Origin: JAXMAR01 sp046350295 | GTDB taxonomy: Bacteria; Planctomycetota; Planctomycetia; Gemmatales; Gemmataceae | Length of the DNA stretch: 64,000 nt | NCBI GenBank assembly: GCA_046350295.1 | Contig: JAXMAR010000003.1 | Coordinates: forward strand, 62,001 to 126,000 | Reading direction: 5' to 3' | Shown: in pieces, positions 1 through 7,072 of the stretch | Numbering within the stretch: the stretch's first letter is position 1 | Layout: each line of letters starts with the position of its first letter | Notes under the pieces: generated by a model | The model's database searches: none | What the model was told of the DNA's origin: nothing | The model's input: only the letters and a program-made list of their open reading frames with translations | Program-made: the position numbers and the translations under genes

Positions 1-26
1 GCGCGCTCGCAGACGAGGAACGACCA

Positions 27-902
27 ATGCGAACCGTATTTGACAGCCGCATGGTGTGTCACATCTGGGCCAACCAATCTCAGAGCCAGGCCAGGAACAG
101 TGGGAACAGCGTGTTCTTCGATGGCGACACCATCTACTCCTACGGGCGACATTTCGGCATGGCCCGGATTGTGAGCAGGAAAGGTCACAGGGCGGTGTTG
201 CATACCACCAGCCGCTACTCCATCACGACCTCCAAGCATCAGTCGTTCGTTCGCTGGGCCTCGCGACACCTCCCATCGTTCACCGTCCCGTCCATCGACG
301 GCGACCATCGCGAGACTCTGGCTTACTTCGACGCCTCTATCCGGGAAGCTGCCCTGTCCGCGACCCGCGCCCGCTCTGCGAAGGAGTGGAAGCTCAAGCA
401 CCTGGAGTGGTTCGTTCAGCAAGCGAACGCCTACGCGGAGTTCTTTGGGCTCAGGAAGAGGTTCAAGGTTCCGAACGACATCGACCTGGAGAAGCTGCGT
501 CGGGACGCAGTCGAACAACAACGCCGCGAACGGGAGCGCCAGGCCGAACGGGAACGTCAGCGTGAAGTCCAGCTTCAGGCCGCACGCGAAGCCGCCATGG
601 TGACGGTCGAGAAATGGAAGGCCGGCGAGGACGTTCGGGTCCCGTGGGTGTTCAACGAGGTCTTTCTTCGCGTAGCGAACGACGAAGTCCAAACGAGCAA
701 AGGGGCTCAAGTCCCGCTTGCTCATGCCGTCCGGTTGTTGCCGCATATCCGGTCCGGACAAGCGTATGCCCACAACGGACACAGCATCCATGTCGGCCAT
801 TTCCGGGTCGACCGCATCGACGAGAACGGCAACCTCTGGGCGGGCTGCCACTACATCACTCGCGCCGAGATGGAGCGACTGGCAAGCCAGCTTGGTCTTT
901 AA
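27..902 (+). CDS. Hypothetical island protein with coiled-coil centre
   Basis: 291 residues, starting at an ATG preceded by a purine-rich GAGGAA. I do not recognise a family. The N-terminal third (about 1-110) looks globular with several Ser/Arg/His positions. Residues about 150-195 are a highly charged Arg/Glu/Gln helix of coiled-coil type. The C-terminal third is globular again and ends in a segment with a His-Ser-Ile-His-Val-Gly-His cluster and a WAGCHYI motif. It opens a run of small genes with little spacing, all on the plus strand, which looks like one operon of a mobile island. Codon use is less C-biased at third positions than in the 20-28 kb region. Function unknown; the reality of the gene is likely from its length, ribosome binding site and operon position. 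Confidence 0.75.
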   Translation: MRTVFDSRMVCHIWANQSQSQARNSGNSVFFDGDTIYSYGRHFGMARIVSRKGHRAVLHTTSRYSITTSKHQSFVRWASRHLPSFTVPSIDGDHRETLAYFDASIREAALSATRARSAKEWKLKHLEWFVQQANAYAEFFGLRKRFKVPNDIDLEKLRRDAVEQQRRERERQAERERQREVQLQAAREAAMVTVEKWKAGEDVRVPWVFNEVFLRVANDEVQTSKGAQVPLAHAVRLLPHIRSGQAYAHNGHSIHVGHFRVDRIDENGNLWAGCHYITRAEMERLASQLGL

Positions 903-923
903 CCAGAGAAAGGAGCGAACGCC

Positions 924-1271
924 ATGGCTTTCATGGAACACGACATTCAGCACAGTTTGTGGTATCTGGTCGACGGGCCTTGCGGAAGCGAGTCGATTCC
1001 TCACGACCTTGTCGGCGACTTTTGGCCCTTCCCCCATGTTCGCGAGTTGGAATTGGGCGGCAACGTGCCTGTTCCTGCTGAACTATCCGACTACTGCGAA
1101 AACCGAACGTGTCACTCAATTCGGCTGCGGGATGGGTGGGGAGCGCGTTTTTCAGCACCGGGCTACATGGATTGCACGGAATGGTCAGTATTCGACACCG
1201 AGCGGGAAGCCCGCGAGTACCTGGACGAGACCTACGGCGACGATGAGCAGGAAGAGGAGGGCGTGTCGTGA
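924..1271 (+). CDS. Small acidic hypothetical protein of the island
   Basis: 115 residues with a strong AAAGGAG ribosome binding site 7 bases before the ATG. The protein is acidic, with a run of Asp/Glu near the C-terminus (DDEQEEEG), and has four cysteines scattered without CxxC spacing. I see no known domain, signal peptide or membrane segment. The stop codon overlaps the GTG start of the next gene by four bases (GTGA), so the two are very probably translationally coupled. Such short acidic proteins are typical of plasmids and integrative elements; function cannot be inferred. Confidence 0.7.
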   Translation: MAFMEHDIQHSLWYLVDGPCGSESIPHDLVGDFWPFPHVRELELGGNVPVPAELSDYCENRTCHSIRLRDGWGARFSAPGYMDCTEWSVFDTEREAREYLDETYGDDEQEEEGVS

Positions 1272-1723
1272 ACAAGTTCATCGAACTACCGAACGTCAAG
1301 GCCAAGGCGGTTCACTTTCAGTCACCGTTCGCCAAGAACCACCGCTACGTCGTCCTCGCCGAGAAGATGGACTACCTGGAGTTCCTTCGGACGTACAACC
1401 AAGGCCCGGTCGAGTGCAAGGCGGCGACAGGGGTCAACCTGGACGGCTGTGAGGAGCGGTTCTTCATGGTCTACGTCGAGGACTGCTTTGACCCGCCCAT
1501 TGCCATTGTGAGGGCGGACAGTGAACAGGACGCGGAGGAATTGTTCGTTGACGAACTCCCTTGGGCGCACATCACGGAGCCGGACCTGAACGACTACGAC
1601 CCCGAAACGCTTGTCTATGGACCTTCGGGCCAACCCTACGACTCCGAGTCGGTCCGCGTCCATCCCGTCCGGATGGTTCATGTCGAGCTTGCGGAAGGAG
1701 ACGACCATGCGGGTCAGGCTTGA
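1268..1723 (+). CDS. Hypothetical island protein, coupled to upstream gene
   Basis: 151 residues starting at GTG within the stop codon of the preceding gene, with GAGGAGGG just upstream as ribosome binding site. Acidic and Asp/Glu-rich, with aromatic residues spread through it, it looks like a compact soluble protein. One segment (residues about 70-95) reads like a short alpha/beta unit ending in a run rich in Glu and Asp (DSEQDAEELFVDELPW). I recognise no family. The 3' end overlaps the start of the following gene by 17 bases, another sign of a tightly packed operon. Confidence 0.65.
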   Translation: MNKFIELPNVKAKAVHFQSPFAKNHRYVVLAEKMDYLEFLRTYNQGPVECKAATGVNLDGCEERFFMVYVEDCFDPPIAIVRADSEQDAEELFVDELPWAHITEPDLNDYDPETLVYGPSGQPYDSESVRVHPVRMVHVELAEGDDHAGQA

Positions 1724-1988
1724 AGCGGAGCCGTGTGGGCTCTTCCTGCTCATTCCGGTCCATGCCAACGGGCGCAGGGTGCGCGACCTCGATGCGATAG
1801 CAGTGCAATCGGATTGGGATTACCCCGGCGTGGCCTCCAGCTTCGGATACGTCCCTTGCGACTGCGGCCGAACGGACGGGACGGTTGACTGCGACCATCG
1901 AAGCGCCGGCGACATGATTGCCGATGCTGGCGAGTTCCTGCGGGAGCACGACGGCGAGACCATCGACGACCCCGGCTATTTCGATTGA
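1707..1988 (+). CDS. Hypothetical 93-residue island protein
   Basis: The start is placed at the ATG at 1707 because GGAAGGAG lies eight bases upstream; a longer in-frame reading from 1611 would be embedded in the preceding gene. The protein has a short hydrophobic N-terminal stretch (about residues 8-18, CGLFLLIPV) and then a Cys-x-Cys plus Cys and His group (VPCDCGRTD...DCDH) that could bind a metal ion. It is acidic overall. No family recognised. It sits in the same plus-strand operon as its neighbours. Confidence 0.6.
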   Translation: MRVRLEAEPCGLFLLIPVHANGRRVRDLDAIAVQSDWDYPGVASSFGYVPCDCGRTDGTVDCDHRSAGDMIADAGEFLREHDGETIDDPGYFD

Positions 1989-2017
1989 ACCACAACCCTT
2001 TACTTGGAGACCTTACC

Positions 2018-2146
2018 ATGTGCGAATGCTGCATCGTGTGTTTCGTCCCGTTTGACGCCGAAGACGGCGAAGTCTGCTGCGAGGACTGCGGTGACGACGC
2101 CCTCGACAGCCTGATTTCCTGCCAAGAAGAAGTCGCCTGCGCCTAG
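2018..2146 (+). CDS. Cys-rich 42-residue microprotein
   Basis: A very short frame, ATG to TAG, with TTGGAGA seven to eight bases upstream as ribosome binding site. Nine of 42 residues are cysteine, arranged MCECCIVC near the start, CCEDC in the middle and two single cysteines near the end. The rest is acidic. The spacing of the clusters suggests a metal-binding knuckle or a small zinc-binding fold, though no known family is recognised. It lies between two island genes on the same strand, with a 29-base gap before and 53 bases after. The cysteine density and ribosome site argue that it is translated; there is no functional evidence. Confidence 0.5.
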   Translation: MCECCIVCFVPFDAEDGEVCCEDCGDDALDSLISCQEEVACA

Positions 2147-2199
2147 CTCATCCGTTCGTTCCACCCAACCCCCTAACCCCAAACGCAGAGGACCCGACC

Positions 2200-2583
2200 A
2201 TGGGAACACTCAAACTGCGCGCCCTGACTGCTGACGATGTCGAGTTCGACCTGGAAGTCCATCCCGAAGACACCCCCATCGAGGGCAACGCCAGCGCCAT
2301 CGACGACGAGACCGACGCCGAGACCGAGCGGTGGATTCGCGAGGAGCTTGAATCCGGCAATGACTGGGCCTGGTGCTCGGTTGTCGTCAAAGCCCGATGG
2401 CAGGACTTTGAGGGGTGGGACGCGCTCGGCTGCTGTTCCTATCGCTCGGAGGAGGAGTTCCGGGCTCCTGGCGGCTACTTCGACGACATGAAGGCCAACG
2501 CCCTGGCCCATCTGAACGAACAAGTCTCGCGGACTGCCGAAACCATCAACCTGCTCCAAGAGGAGGACGCATGCGAGAGCTAA
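2200..2583 (+). CDS. Hypothetical 127-residue protein of plasmid/island type
   Basis: Residues about 1-50 are acidic. The centre and end carry a recognisable block: a Trp-Cys-Ser-Val-Val-Val core, an acidic-aromatic stretch with LGCCSY, then EEFRAPGGYFDDM and a C-terminal helix. From memory, small proteins with this WCsvVV...LGccSY...ddM pattern occur on plasmids and integrative elements, but no biochemical role is known to me. There is only a weak ribosome site (AGAGGACC). Its last 13 bases overlap the start of the 25-residue gene that follows. Confidence 0.65.
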   Translation: MGTLKLRALTADDVEFDLEVHPEDTPIEGNASAIDDETDAETERWIREELESGNDWAWCSVVVKARWQDFEGWDALGCCSYRSEEEFRAPGGYFDDMKANALAHLNEQVSRTAETINLLQEEDACES

Positions 2584-2648
2584 TGCGGTTCTTCTTCATG
2601 GTTGCCATCATCGTCGGGTTTCTCAAAGGACTCTTCCATCGGGATTAG
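2571..2648 (+). CDS. 25-residue single-pass membrane microprotein
   Basis: The frame reads MRELMRFFFMVAIIVGFLKGLFHRD: positively charged at the start, a hydrophobic segment of about 14 residues (FFFMVAIIVGFLKG), and a basic tail. A perfect AGGAGG lies four to nine bases upstream, inside the end of the preceding gene, and the start overlaps that gene by 13 bases. The 14-base gap to the next gene is also filled by that gene's AGGAGG. This looks like a real translated membrane peptide, of the kind that acts as a toxin or as a subunit modulator, but its role is unknown. Confidence 0.5.
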   Translation: MRELMRFFFMVAIIVGFLKGLFHRD

Positions 2649-2662
2649 CAGGAGGTGTCACC

Positions 2663-3109
2663 ATGTCCGTTGCGTTGTCTCTTGGAAACCAGGCCCGCAA
2701 GCGGCGAGCCAAGCGGGCGGGCCGGAAGCCGGCCTCGCGGCTGTCAACCGGGATAACTCTGGCGCTCGGTTGCGGCATCCCGAGCCTCGCAATCGCCCTT
2801 AGCCGCATGGGAGGTTGCTTGCTTGCGTCGGGCTCATGGGTGCTTGGCGTCATGGCGCTCGGGCTGTGCGTTGTCACCATGCTGGTCTCGCTCCAACACC
2901 TCGCGTTCTCCGTTCAGGACATTACCCGGAGTAGCCGTTACGCGAGCTTGTCCATGGCAGTTGCCGTCGATGCCAGTATTGTCCTGGCCGAGCTTGTGGG
3001 CGTTTTCGGCGCAGTACCAGAGACCGAGACGTTGAGGGCGTGCCTCATCAGCGTGACCACTTGCTTCTCGATGGCTTTGAACTGCTGGGCGTTTTTGCGC
3101 CACAAATGA
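2663..3109 (+). CDS. Small integral membrane protein, function unknown
   Basis: 148 residues with a strong AGGAGG upstream of the ATG. The first 28 residues are strongly basic (many Arg and Lys) and cytoplasmic by the positive-inside rule. Four hydrophobic segments follow at about residues 30-48, 53-78, 92-112 and 122-142. I recognise no family. It is the last gene before the recombinase and directly follows the 25-residue membrane peptide, so both may act at the membrane together. Confidence 0.65.
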   Translation: MSVALSLGNQARKRRAKRAGRKPASRLSTGITLALGCGIPSLAIALSRMGGCLLASGSWVLGVMALGLCVVTMLVSLQHLAFSVQDITRSSRYASLSMAVAVDASIVLAELVGVFGAVPETETLRACLISVTTCFSMALNCWAFLRHK

Positions 3110-3181
3110 AGTCGAACGGGACGGAGAAGGGCTTCAACGAACGTTTTTCACTTGTAGGAGTGGTGGTTCCACCAAACTGAA

Positions 3182-3883
3182 ATGGACGCAATCGTGGGGT
3201 ACGCGCGAGTAAGCACTGACCGGCAAGGCAAGTCGGGGCTTGGACTGGAGGCACAGCAGGCCGCAGTCGAAGCCTACGCCAGGGCCAACGGCGCTCGTCT
3301 GCTCAAGCTCTACGTCGAAGTCGAGAGCGGTCGCAACAACCAACGGCCCGAACTGGCGAACGCCTTGAGCCACGCACGGAGAGCGAAAGCGACTCTCGTG
3401 GTCGCCAAGCTCGACCGGCTTGCCAGGAGTGTGTCTTTCTTGTCGGCCTTGATGGATGCTGACGTGCCTTTCGTGGCCGTAGACAACCCAACAGCGAACC
3501 GGCTCACGCTGCATATCCTCGCGGCGGTAGCTGAAGCCGAGGCCCGCGCCATCAGCGAACGGACCAAGGCCGCCCTGTCGGCGTACAAGGCGAGAGGCGG
3601 CAAGTTGGGCGGACACCTACCTCAATGTCGCACTCTGGACGACCAGGCGAGGGCAAAGGGCCGGCTCCGGTCTGCCGAGGTTCGGCGGCAGCTTTCGAGA
3701 AAGACTGAGCAGGAAGTGCTGCCTGTTGTTGTTGGGATGCGAGCGGAGGGCCTGACGTTGAAGGAGATTGCCATACGGCTCAATGACCAGGGCTGGAAGA
3801 CAAGGCAGTCGAAGGAGTGGAGGCCGGTTCACGTCTGTCGACTCCTGAAAAGACAACCAGCAGCAACCGAACGGTCAGCTTGA
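3182..3883 (+). CDS. Serine site-specific recombinase (resolvase/invertase family)
   Basis: 233 residues. The resolvase catalytic domain fills residues 1-140: it opens with the signature YARVSTDRQ, with catalytic Ser11 and the conserved Arg9, and continues with KLDRLARS near residue 80 and a long helix E (ISERTKAAL). The C-terminal part, about 170-225, has a helix-turn-helix-like segment ending in RPVHVCRLLKR. The size fits small resolvases and invertases, which cut DNA through a 5' phosphoserine link; it is far smaller than large serine integrases. It stands at the right end of the island, about 220 bases from the tRNA-Phe fragment, so it may move or resolve the element. No tyrosine integrase is visible in this part of the island; one could lie beyond the left edge. 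Confidence 0.9.
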   Translation: MDAIVGYARVSTDRQGKSGLGLEAQQAAVEAYARANGARLLKLYVEVESGRNNQRPELANALSHARRAKATLVVAKLDRLARSVSFLSALMDADVPFVAVDNPTANRLTLHILAAVAEAEARAISERTKAALSAYKARGGKLGGHLPQCRTLDDQARAKGRLRSAEVRRQLSRKTEQEVLPVVVGMRAEGLTLKEIAIRLNDQGWKTRQSKEWRPVHVCRLLKRQPAATERSA

Positions 3884-3969
3884 TGAGGCAGTGTGCTTCA
3901 TGAGCAGGAAGAAGTCGTCCCTGGGGCGAGGTAGCGTTCTTGACGAGCGATGCATCGCCGCTAGAAAGC

Positions 3970-4001
3970 TGGTAGTATTCCGGTAGTATTCAGGGCAGTT
4001 T
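3970..4001 (+). repeat. Short direct repeats near the island end
   Basis: The sequence GGTAGTATTC occurs twice in immediate succession, separated by two bases, between the recombinase gene and the tRNA fragment. Close by are two copies of AAGACAG. Short direct repeats near an attachment core are the usual form of accessory binding sites for a recombinase. That role is inferred from position only. Confidence 0.35.
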
Positions 4002-4085
4002 TTACAGCGGAAGACAGCGTAAGACAGCCGAAAACGCCCGTCAAAGCGGCAACGAAAAAGGCGACTCCTTAACGACTTATGGACA

Positions 4086-4105
4086 CTCCGAAGGGGCCTT
4101 CGGAG
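4086..4105. repeat. Perfect inverted repeat at the island/tRNA junction
   Basis: CTCCGAAGG and its exact complement CCTTCGGAG are separated by two G residues. The right arm covers the first bases of the surviving tRNA-Phe anticodon stem. Strand exchange for tRNA-integrated elements normally happens inside the tRNA, so this palindrome is placed where a recombinase dimer would bind. Whether it is the crossover site is an inference. Confidence 0.5.
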
Positions 4106-4149
4106 CCCTGAAAAGGCTTAGGTCGCCGGTTCAATCCCGGCCCTCACCA
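4103..4149 (+). tRNA. 3' half of tRNA-Phe(GAA), probable attachment site
   Basis: The sequence folds as the 3' half of a tRNA. GAGCC pairs with GGCTT as the anticodon stem, the loop is CTGAAAA with anticodon GAA (Phe), and AGGTC is a normal five-base variable loop. GCCGG/CCGGC closes a TTCAATC T-loop, CCTCACC is the acceptor 3' strand and A is the discriminator. No CCA is encoded. The matching 5' half (acceptor GGTGAGG, TAGC and D-arm) is absent upstream, where island DNA begins. It is therefore the displaced end of a tRNA-Phe gene split by integration; an intact copy should exist at the far junction outside the window. Confidence 0.8.
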
Positions 4150-4153
4150 CTTG

Positions 4154-4185
4154 CAAGGCCGCCGGTCGCAGGACGGGCGGCCTTG
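4154..4185. terminator. Hairpin after the tRNA-Phe fragment
   Basis: CAAGGCCGCC pairs perfectly with GGCGGCCTTG across a 12-base loop, beginning four bases after the tRNA end. It is followed by TCATTT rather than a clean T-run. The stem is long enough to end transcription of the former tRNA gene and of the convergent minus-strand reading frame. Confidence 0.55.
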
Positions 4186-4368
4186 TCATTTCGTCAGCGT
4201 GAAATCCTTCTCGAGCGCCCGTCCGCCGACCTCCACCTGAAGGATCGTCGCCTCCCGGTCGCTGTACTTCTTGGGCAAGGCCTCGGCCGTCACCGGCATC
4301 GATGGGCTGTCGGCTGTGGGGTAAAGCTTTTTCGTGGTAACAAGAAGCACAACGCTCCGGCCCGGCAT
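4186..4368 (-). pseudogene. C-terminal fragment of a secreted-type protein
   Basis: A 60-residue minus-strand frame with no clear ribosome binding site. The last 30 residues (LPKKYSDREATILQVEVGG... ending FTLTK) resemble the end of planctomycete exported proteins with a carboxypeptidase-regulatory-like beta-sandwich, where a LPxKY.d...t.L.VEV motif closes the domain. The N-terminal part of such a protein is missing, and the DinB-like gene lies only 41 bases upstream. I read it as a leftover fragment, perhaps truncated by rearrangement, but it could also be a small unrelated gene. Confidence 0.35.
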
Positions 4369-4409
4369 GTGCCGCGCTCTCCGGCGCCGGGAGCCGCGTG
4401 CTCCGTTGG

Positions 4410-4892
4410 TTAGGGCTTGTCGAGCGGCAAACCCAGGGCGGCGCGTTTCTCATTGATGAAGCGAAGGTGATGGGCGATGTGATTGATCGCTCCCTGGAGC
4501 ATCTGCTCGAGGGTGAGCGGGCCCCGTTCGTTGTGCTGGCCCACGCGTTTGAAGGCGTCGGCGGGGAGGCGGCGCAGGATGCGGGCCATCTGGGAGCGCG
4601 TGCGGTCAATGATGTCGAGTTCCTCGGCGACGTCGCGCTGCTCGTAGGCGAGCGTGGCGGCGAAGCGGTTCTCATCGGCGCCGGCGAGGAGCGGGTTGTC
4701 CATGGCGATGATGCGCTTCATGCGGTCCGCCAGGATAGGGTCGAAGTCGGCGAGGTGGCAGACGACCTCGAGAGTACTCCACTTGCCGGAGACCGGACGG
4801 GCACGGATTTGCTCGGGCGTCATGTCGTAGACCGCGAGGCGGAGTTGCAGCGGGCCGCGCAGGTACTGGGCGATGAGATTGGGGAGGGACAT
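4410..4892 (-). CDS. DinB-like four-helix protein
   Basis: 160 residues from the ATG at 4892; an upstream in-frame ATG at 4943 would add 17 residues without similarity. The pattern is that of the DinB/YfiT superfamily, metal-binding four-helix bundles. The N-terminal helix (MSLPNLIAQYL) is followed by SGKWSTLEVVCHLADFD, a conserved block with a metal-ligand His, and near the end comes MLQGAINHIAHHLRFI with the HxxHH ligands of the last helix. Members are thiol-dependent S-transferases or damage-induced proteins; the substrate here is unknown. It is co-directional with the methyltransferase gene 110 bases upstream and may share its transcript. Confidence 0.85.
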   Translation of the reverse strand: MSLPNLIAQYLRGPLQLRLAVYDMTPEQIRARPVSGKWSTLEVVCHLADFDPILADRMKRIIAMDNPLLAGADENRFAATLAYEQRDVAEELDIIDRTRSQMARILRRLPADAFKRVGQHNERGPLTLEQMLQGAINHIAHHLRFINEKRAALGLPLDKP

Positions 4893-5002
4893 GGATCTGG
4901 TCTCTGCTGGGGTTAAGTCGACGTGCCGAGACGCCGGGCGCAAAACCGCAAGCGGGCGCCGGGCCGGGGCCGCGGGGTCGAGGCCTCCGAATGTCGCAGC
5001 GT

Positions 5003-5746
5003 CTACTTGGTGAGGACGACGATGCCGTAGGCACGTTTACGGAAGGCGGCGTAAAAGGCCAGGGCGAGGTGCTTGAGGAGTTGGGGGAGCCGGCTGAGGC
5101 GGAACAGGGGTTGGCCGGGGCGAGCGCCGTAAAGGAGGTAGGTGTACGGTTTGACGTGGGGGAAGACGCGCCAGCTCGAGAAGCCGATCTTGCGCGCGAG
5201 GCGGATGACGTGGCGCGGCGGCATGTCTTTCTCCGTGATGCCGTAATCGCGCATGGCGTCGATGGATTGTTGTTTCCGGGCATGGCCGGCGCCGGGCTCG
5301 GAAACGACGAGAGGGGCGCCGGGCTTCAGGGCGCGGAAGGCGCCGCGCAGCGCCGCTTCTTCATCGACGGCATGGTGCAAGGAGTCGTGGAAGACGGCGC
5401 AGTCGAACTCGTTGTTGAAGGGGAGATACTCGTAGTCGCTGATGACGAAGTCGACGTTGTCGACGTGGTATTTGAAGCGGTTGTCGTTGGCGAGTTCGAT
5501 GGTGTCGGCGCAGATGTCCTGGCCGACGACGTCGTAGCCGCGGCGCGCGAAGAAACAGCTGGTCCAGCCGGCGCCGCAGCCGAGGTCGAGGAGACGGCCC
5601 GGAGGCGCCGGCAAGAGGTGGAAGATGGCGCCGAGGGACATGAGGTACTGGCCGCAGTCGGGGTCGCTGAAGGGCTTGTCGGCGGCGTAGCGCAGGACCT
5701 CCGGGCTCAAGTTGCGGAGGAAGTCGATTTCGCCTTGCTTGGGCAT
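5003..5746 (-). CDS. Class I SAM-dependent methyltransferase
   Basis: 247 residues. Motif I (LLDLGCGAGWTSCF) is at about residues 52-65, the acidic end of strand beta-2 is VVGQDIC, and YEYLPF followed by FDCAVFHDSLHHAVDEE corresponds to motifs II-III of Ubie/Methyltransf_11-type enzymes. The C-terminal 80 residues are basic and partly hydrophobic. The family methylates small molecules such as quinones, lipids or sugar units; residues alone do not fix the substrate. It is followed on the same strand by the DinB-like gene and preceded, 87 bases away, by lptB, so a link to envelope lipid chemistry is possible but unproven. Confidence 0.85.
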   Translation of the reverse strand: MPKQGEIDFLRNLSPEVLRYAADKPFSDPDCGQYLMSLGAIFHLLPAPPGRLLDLGCGAGWTSCFFARRGYDVVGQDICADTIELANDNRFKYHVDNVDFVISDYEYLPFNNEFDCAVFHDSLHHAVDEEAALRGAFRALKPGAPLVVSEPGAGHARKQQSIDAMRDYGITEKDMPPRHVIRLARKIGFSSWRVFPHVKPYTYLLYGARPGQPLFRLSRLPQLLKHLALAFYAAFRKRAYGIVVLTK

Positions 5747-5833
5747 GGCTGGGACTCTTCAAAAAGCAGTGGGCGCCTTGGTTGGTGGCGGGCGATTGTC
5801 GGATCGGTGCGAGCGAAAACGCGGTTGCTCCGG

Positions 5834-7072
5834 TCAGCCTGCTTTGCGTTCGTATTGGTCGCGCAGCGCGGCCAGTTGCTGGCGGCGCTGGGCCTCGGGG
5901 GCGTAAGGGTCGAAGGCGACGGGGCGGAGCAGGATGGCCTGGAGGACCTGCAGGGCCTGGCGCCGCAACTCGACGTCGCGCCGCTCCAGGGCGCTCAGCA
6001 GCGCCGGGACCGAGGCGGCGCCGCGTTGCACCAGCTCGCTTGCGGCATGGGCATGGTCGGGAGTCTTCAGCCCTTCGACCCAGCGCTGGATCTTCTCCTG
6101 CTCGAGGACGGCTTGAAGCGCCGGGACATTCTGCTTCGGCGCGGGAGCGGCGTATTCGATGGTGGCCGGTGGGGCGCTTGCGGGAGCGGACGCCGCGCCG
6201 GGCGGGGCGCTGCGCGGCGCCGGGGCGGCGACGAAGGGGGCCGGCTGCGCATGAATCGGCGCGGAGTCGAATCCGGTTCGCGTCGGGGTCTTGTCGGTGG
6301 TCCAGGCCGGCTGGTCTTCGTAGGTGTCGTCGTTGAACTCGGCGCCGAGGTATTCGTTGATGGCGACGGGGTCGCGGATGATCTGATTGGGCGTGCCGTG
6401 GGTGCGGACCTTGCCGTCCTTGATGAGGTAGCTGCGGTTGGTGATGCGCAGGGCCTCGCGGACGTTATGGTCGGTGAGGAGGATGCCGATGCCGTGGTCG
6501 CGCAGGGCGCGGACGATCTGGCGTATGTCGGCGATGGTGATCGGGTCGATGCCGGTGAAGGGCTCATCGAGCAGGATGAGGAGCGGCTCGCAGACAAGAC
6601 AGCGGGCGATCTCGAGACGGCGCTTCTCGCCGCCGGAGAGGCGGGCGGCGACATTCTTGCGTACCTTGTTGAGGCCGAACTGATCGAGGACCTTTTCCAT
6701 GCGCTCCCAGCGCTCGCGGCGTGTCAGGGGACGGCGCAGTGAGCGGACTTCCGGGATCAGCTCGAGGACGGCGAGGATGTTTTGTTCGACGGTGAGCTTG
6801 CGGAAGACGCTCGTCTCCTGAGCGAGATAACCCATGCCGAGACGAGCACGCATGTACATGGGCAGCTTGGTGACGTCCTGGCCGTTGAAAAGGACGCAGC
6901 CGGCATAGGGGCTGATCTGGCCGGTGGTCATGCGGAAGCTGGTGGTTTTGCCGGCGCCGTTGGGACCAAGGAGGCCCACGACCTCGCCGGCGTCGACATG
7001 AAAGTCGACACCGTCGACGACGCGGCGGCGGCCGTAGCTCTTGACCAGTCCGCGCACCTCTAAGAGCGGCAT
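5834..7072 (-). CDS. lptB: LPS export ABC ATPase LptB with C-terminal extension
   Basis: 412 residues from the ATG at 7072; the longer frame to 7117 adds 15 unlike residues. The ATPase domain, residues 1-245, is typical LptB: Walker A GPNGAGKTT at 36-44, Q-loop AQETSVFR near 84-91, signature LSGGEKRR at 145-152, Walker B LLILLDEP at 164-171 and the switch His at 202 in LLTDHNV. LptB drives extraction of lipopolysaccharide by LptFG at the inner membrane. Normal LptB has about 240 residues. Here a Pro/Ala-rich linker (about 255-325) leads to a helical tail of about 85 residues with a HEAT-like unit (ASVPALLSALERRDVELRRQ). The tail may dock another protein. No other lpt gene is adjacent. Confidence 0.9.
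   Translation of the reverse strand: MPLLEVRGLVKSYGRRRVVDGVDFHVDAGEVVGLLGPNGAGKTTSFRMTTGQISPYAGCVLFNGQDVTKLPMYMRARLGMGYLAQETSVFRKLTVEQNILAVLELIPEVRSLRRPLTRRERWERMEKVLDQFGLNKVRKNVAARLSGGEKRRLEIARCLVCEPLLILLDEPFTGIDPITIADIRQIVRALRDHGIGILLTDHNVREALRITNRSYLIKDGKVRTHGTPNQIIRDPVAINEYLGAEFNDDTYEDQPAWTTDKTPTRTGFDSAPIHAQPAPFVAAPAPRSAPPGAASAPASAPPATIEYAAPAPKQNVPALQAVLEQEKIQRWVEGLKTPDHAHAASELVQRGAASVPALLSALERRDVELRRQALQVLQAILLRPVAFDPYAPEAQRRQQLAALRDQYERKAG

Noticed and set aside
4060..4149. A complete tRNA-Phe gene at the island end
   Set aside because: No D-arm or GGTGAGG acceptor 5' strand exists in the 100 bases upstream; only the half from the anticodon stem onward is present.
4991..6742. 583-codon open frame on the plus strand opposite the methyltransferase and lptB
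   Set aside because: It is a low-complexity Gly/Val/Glu/Ala product of antisense reading in GC-rich DNA, spans two well-supported genes and has no recognisable motif.
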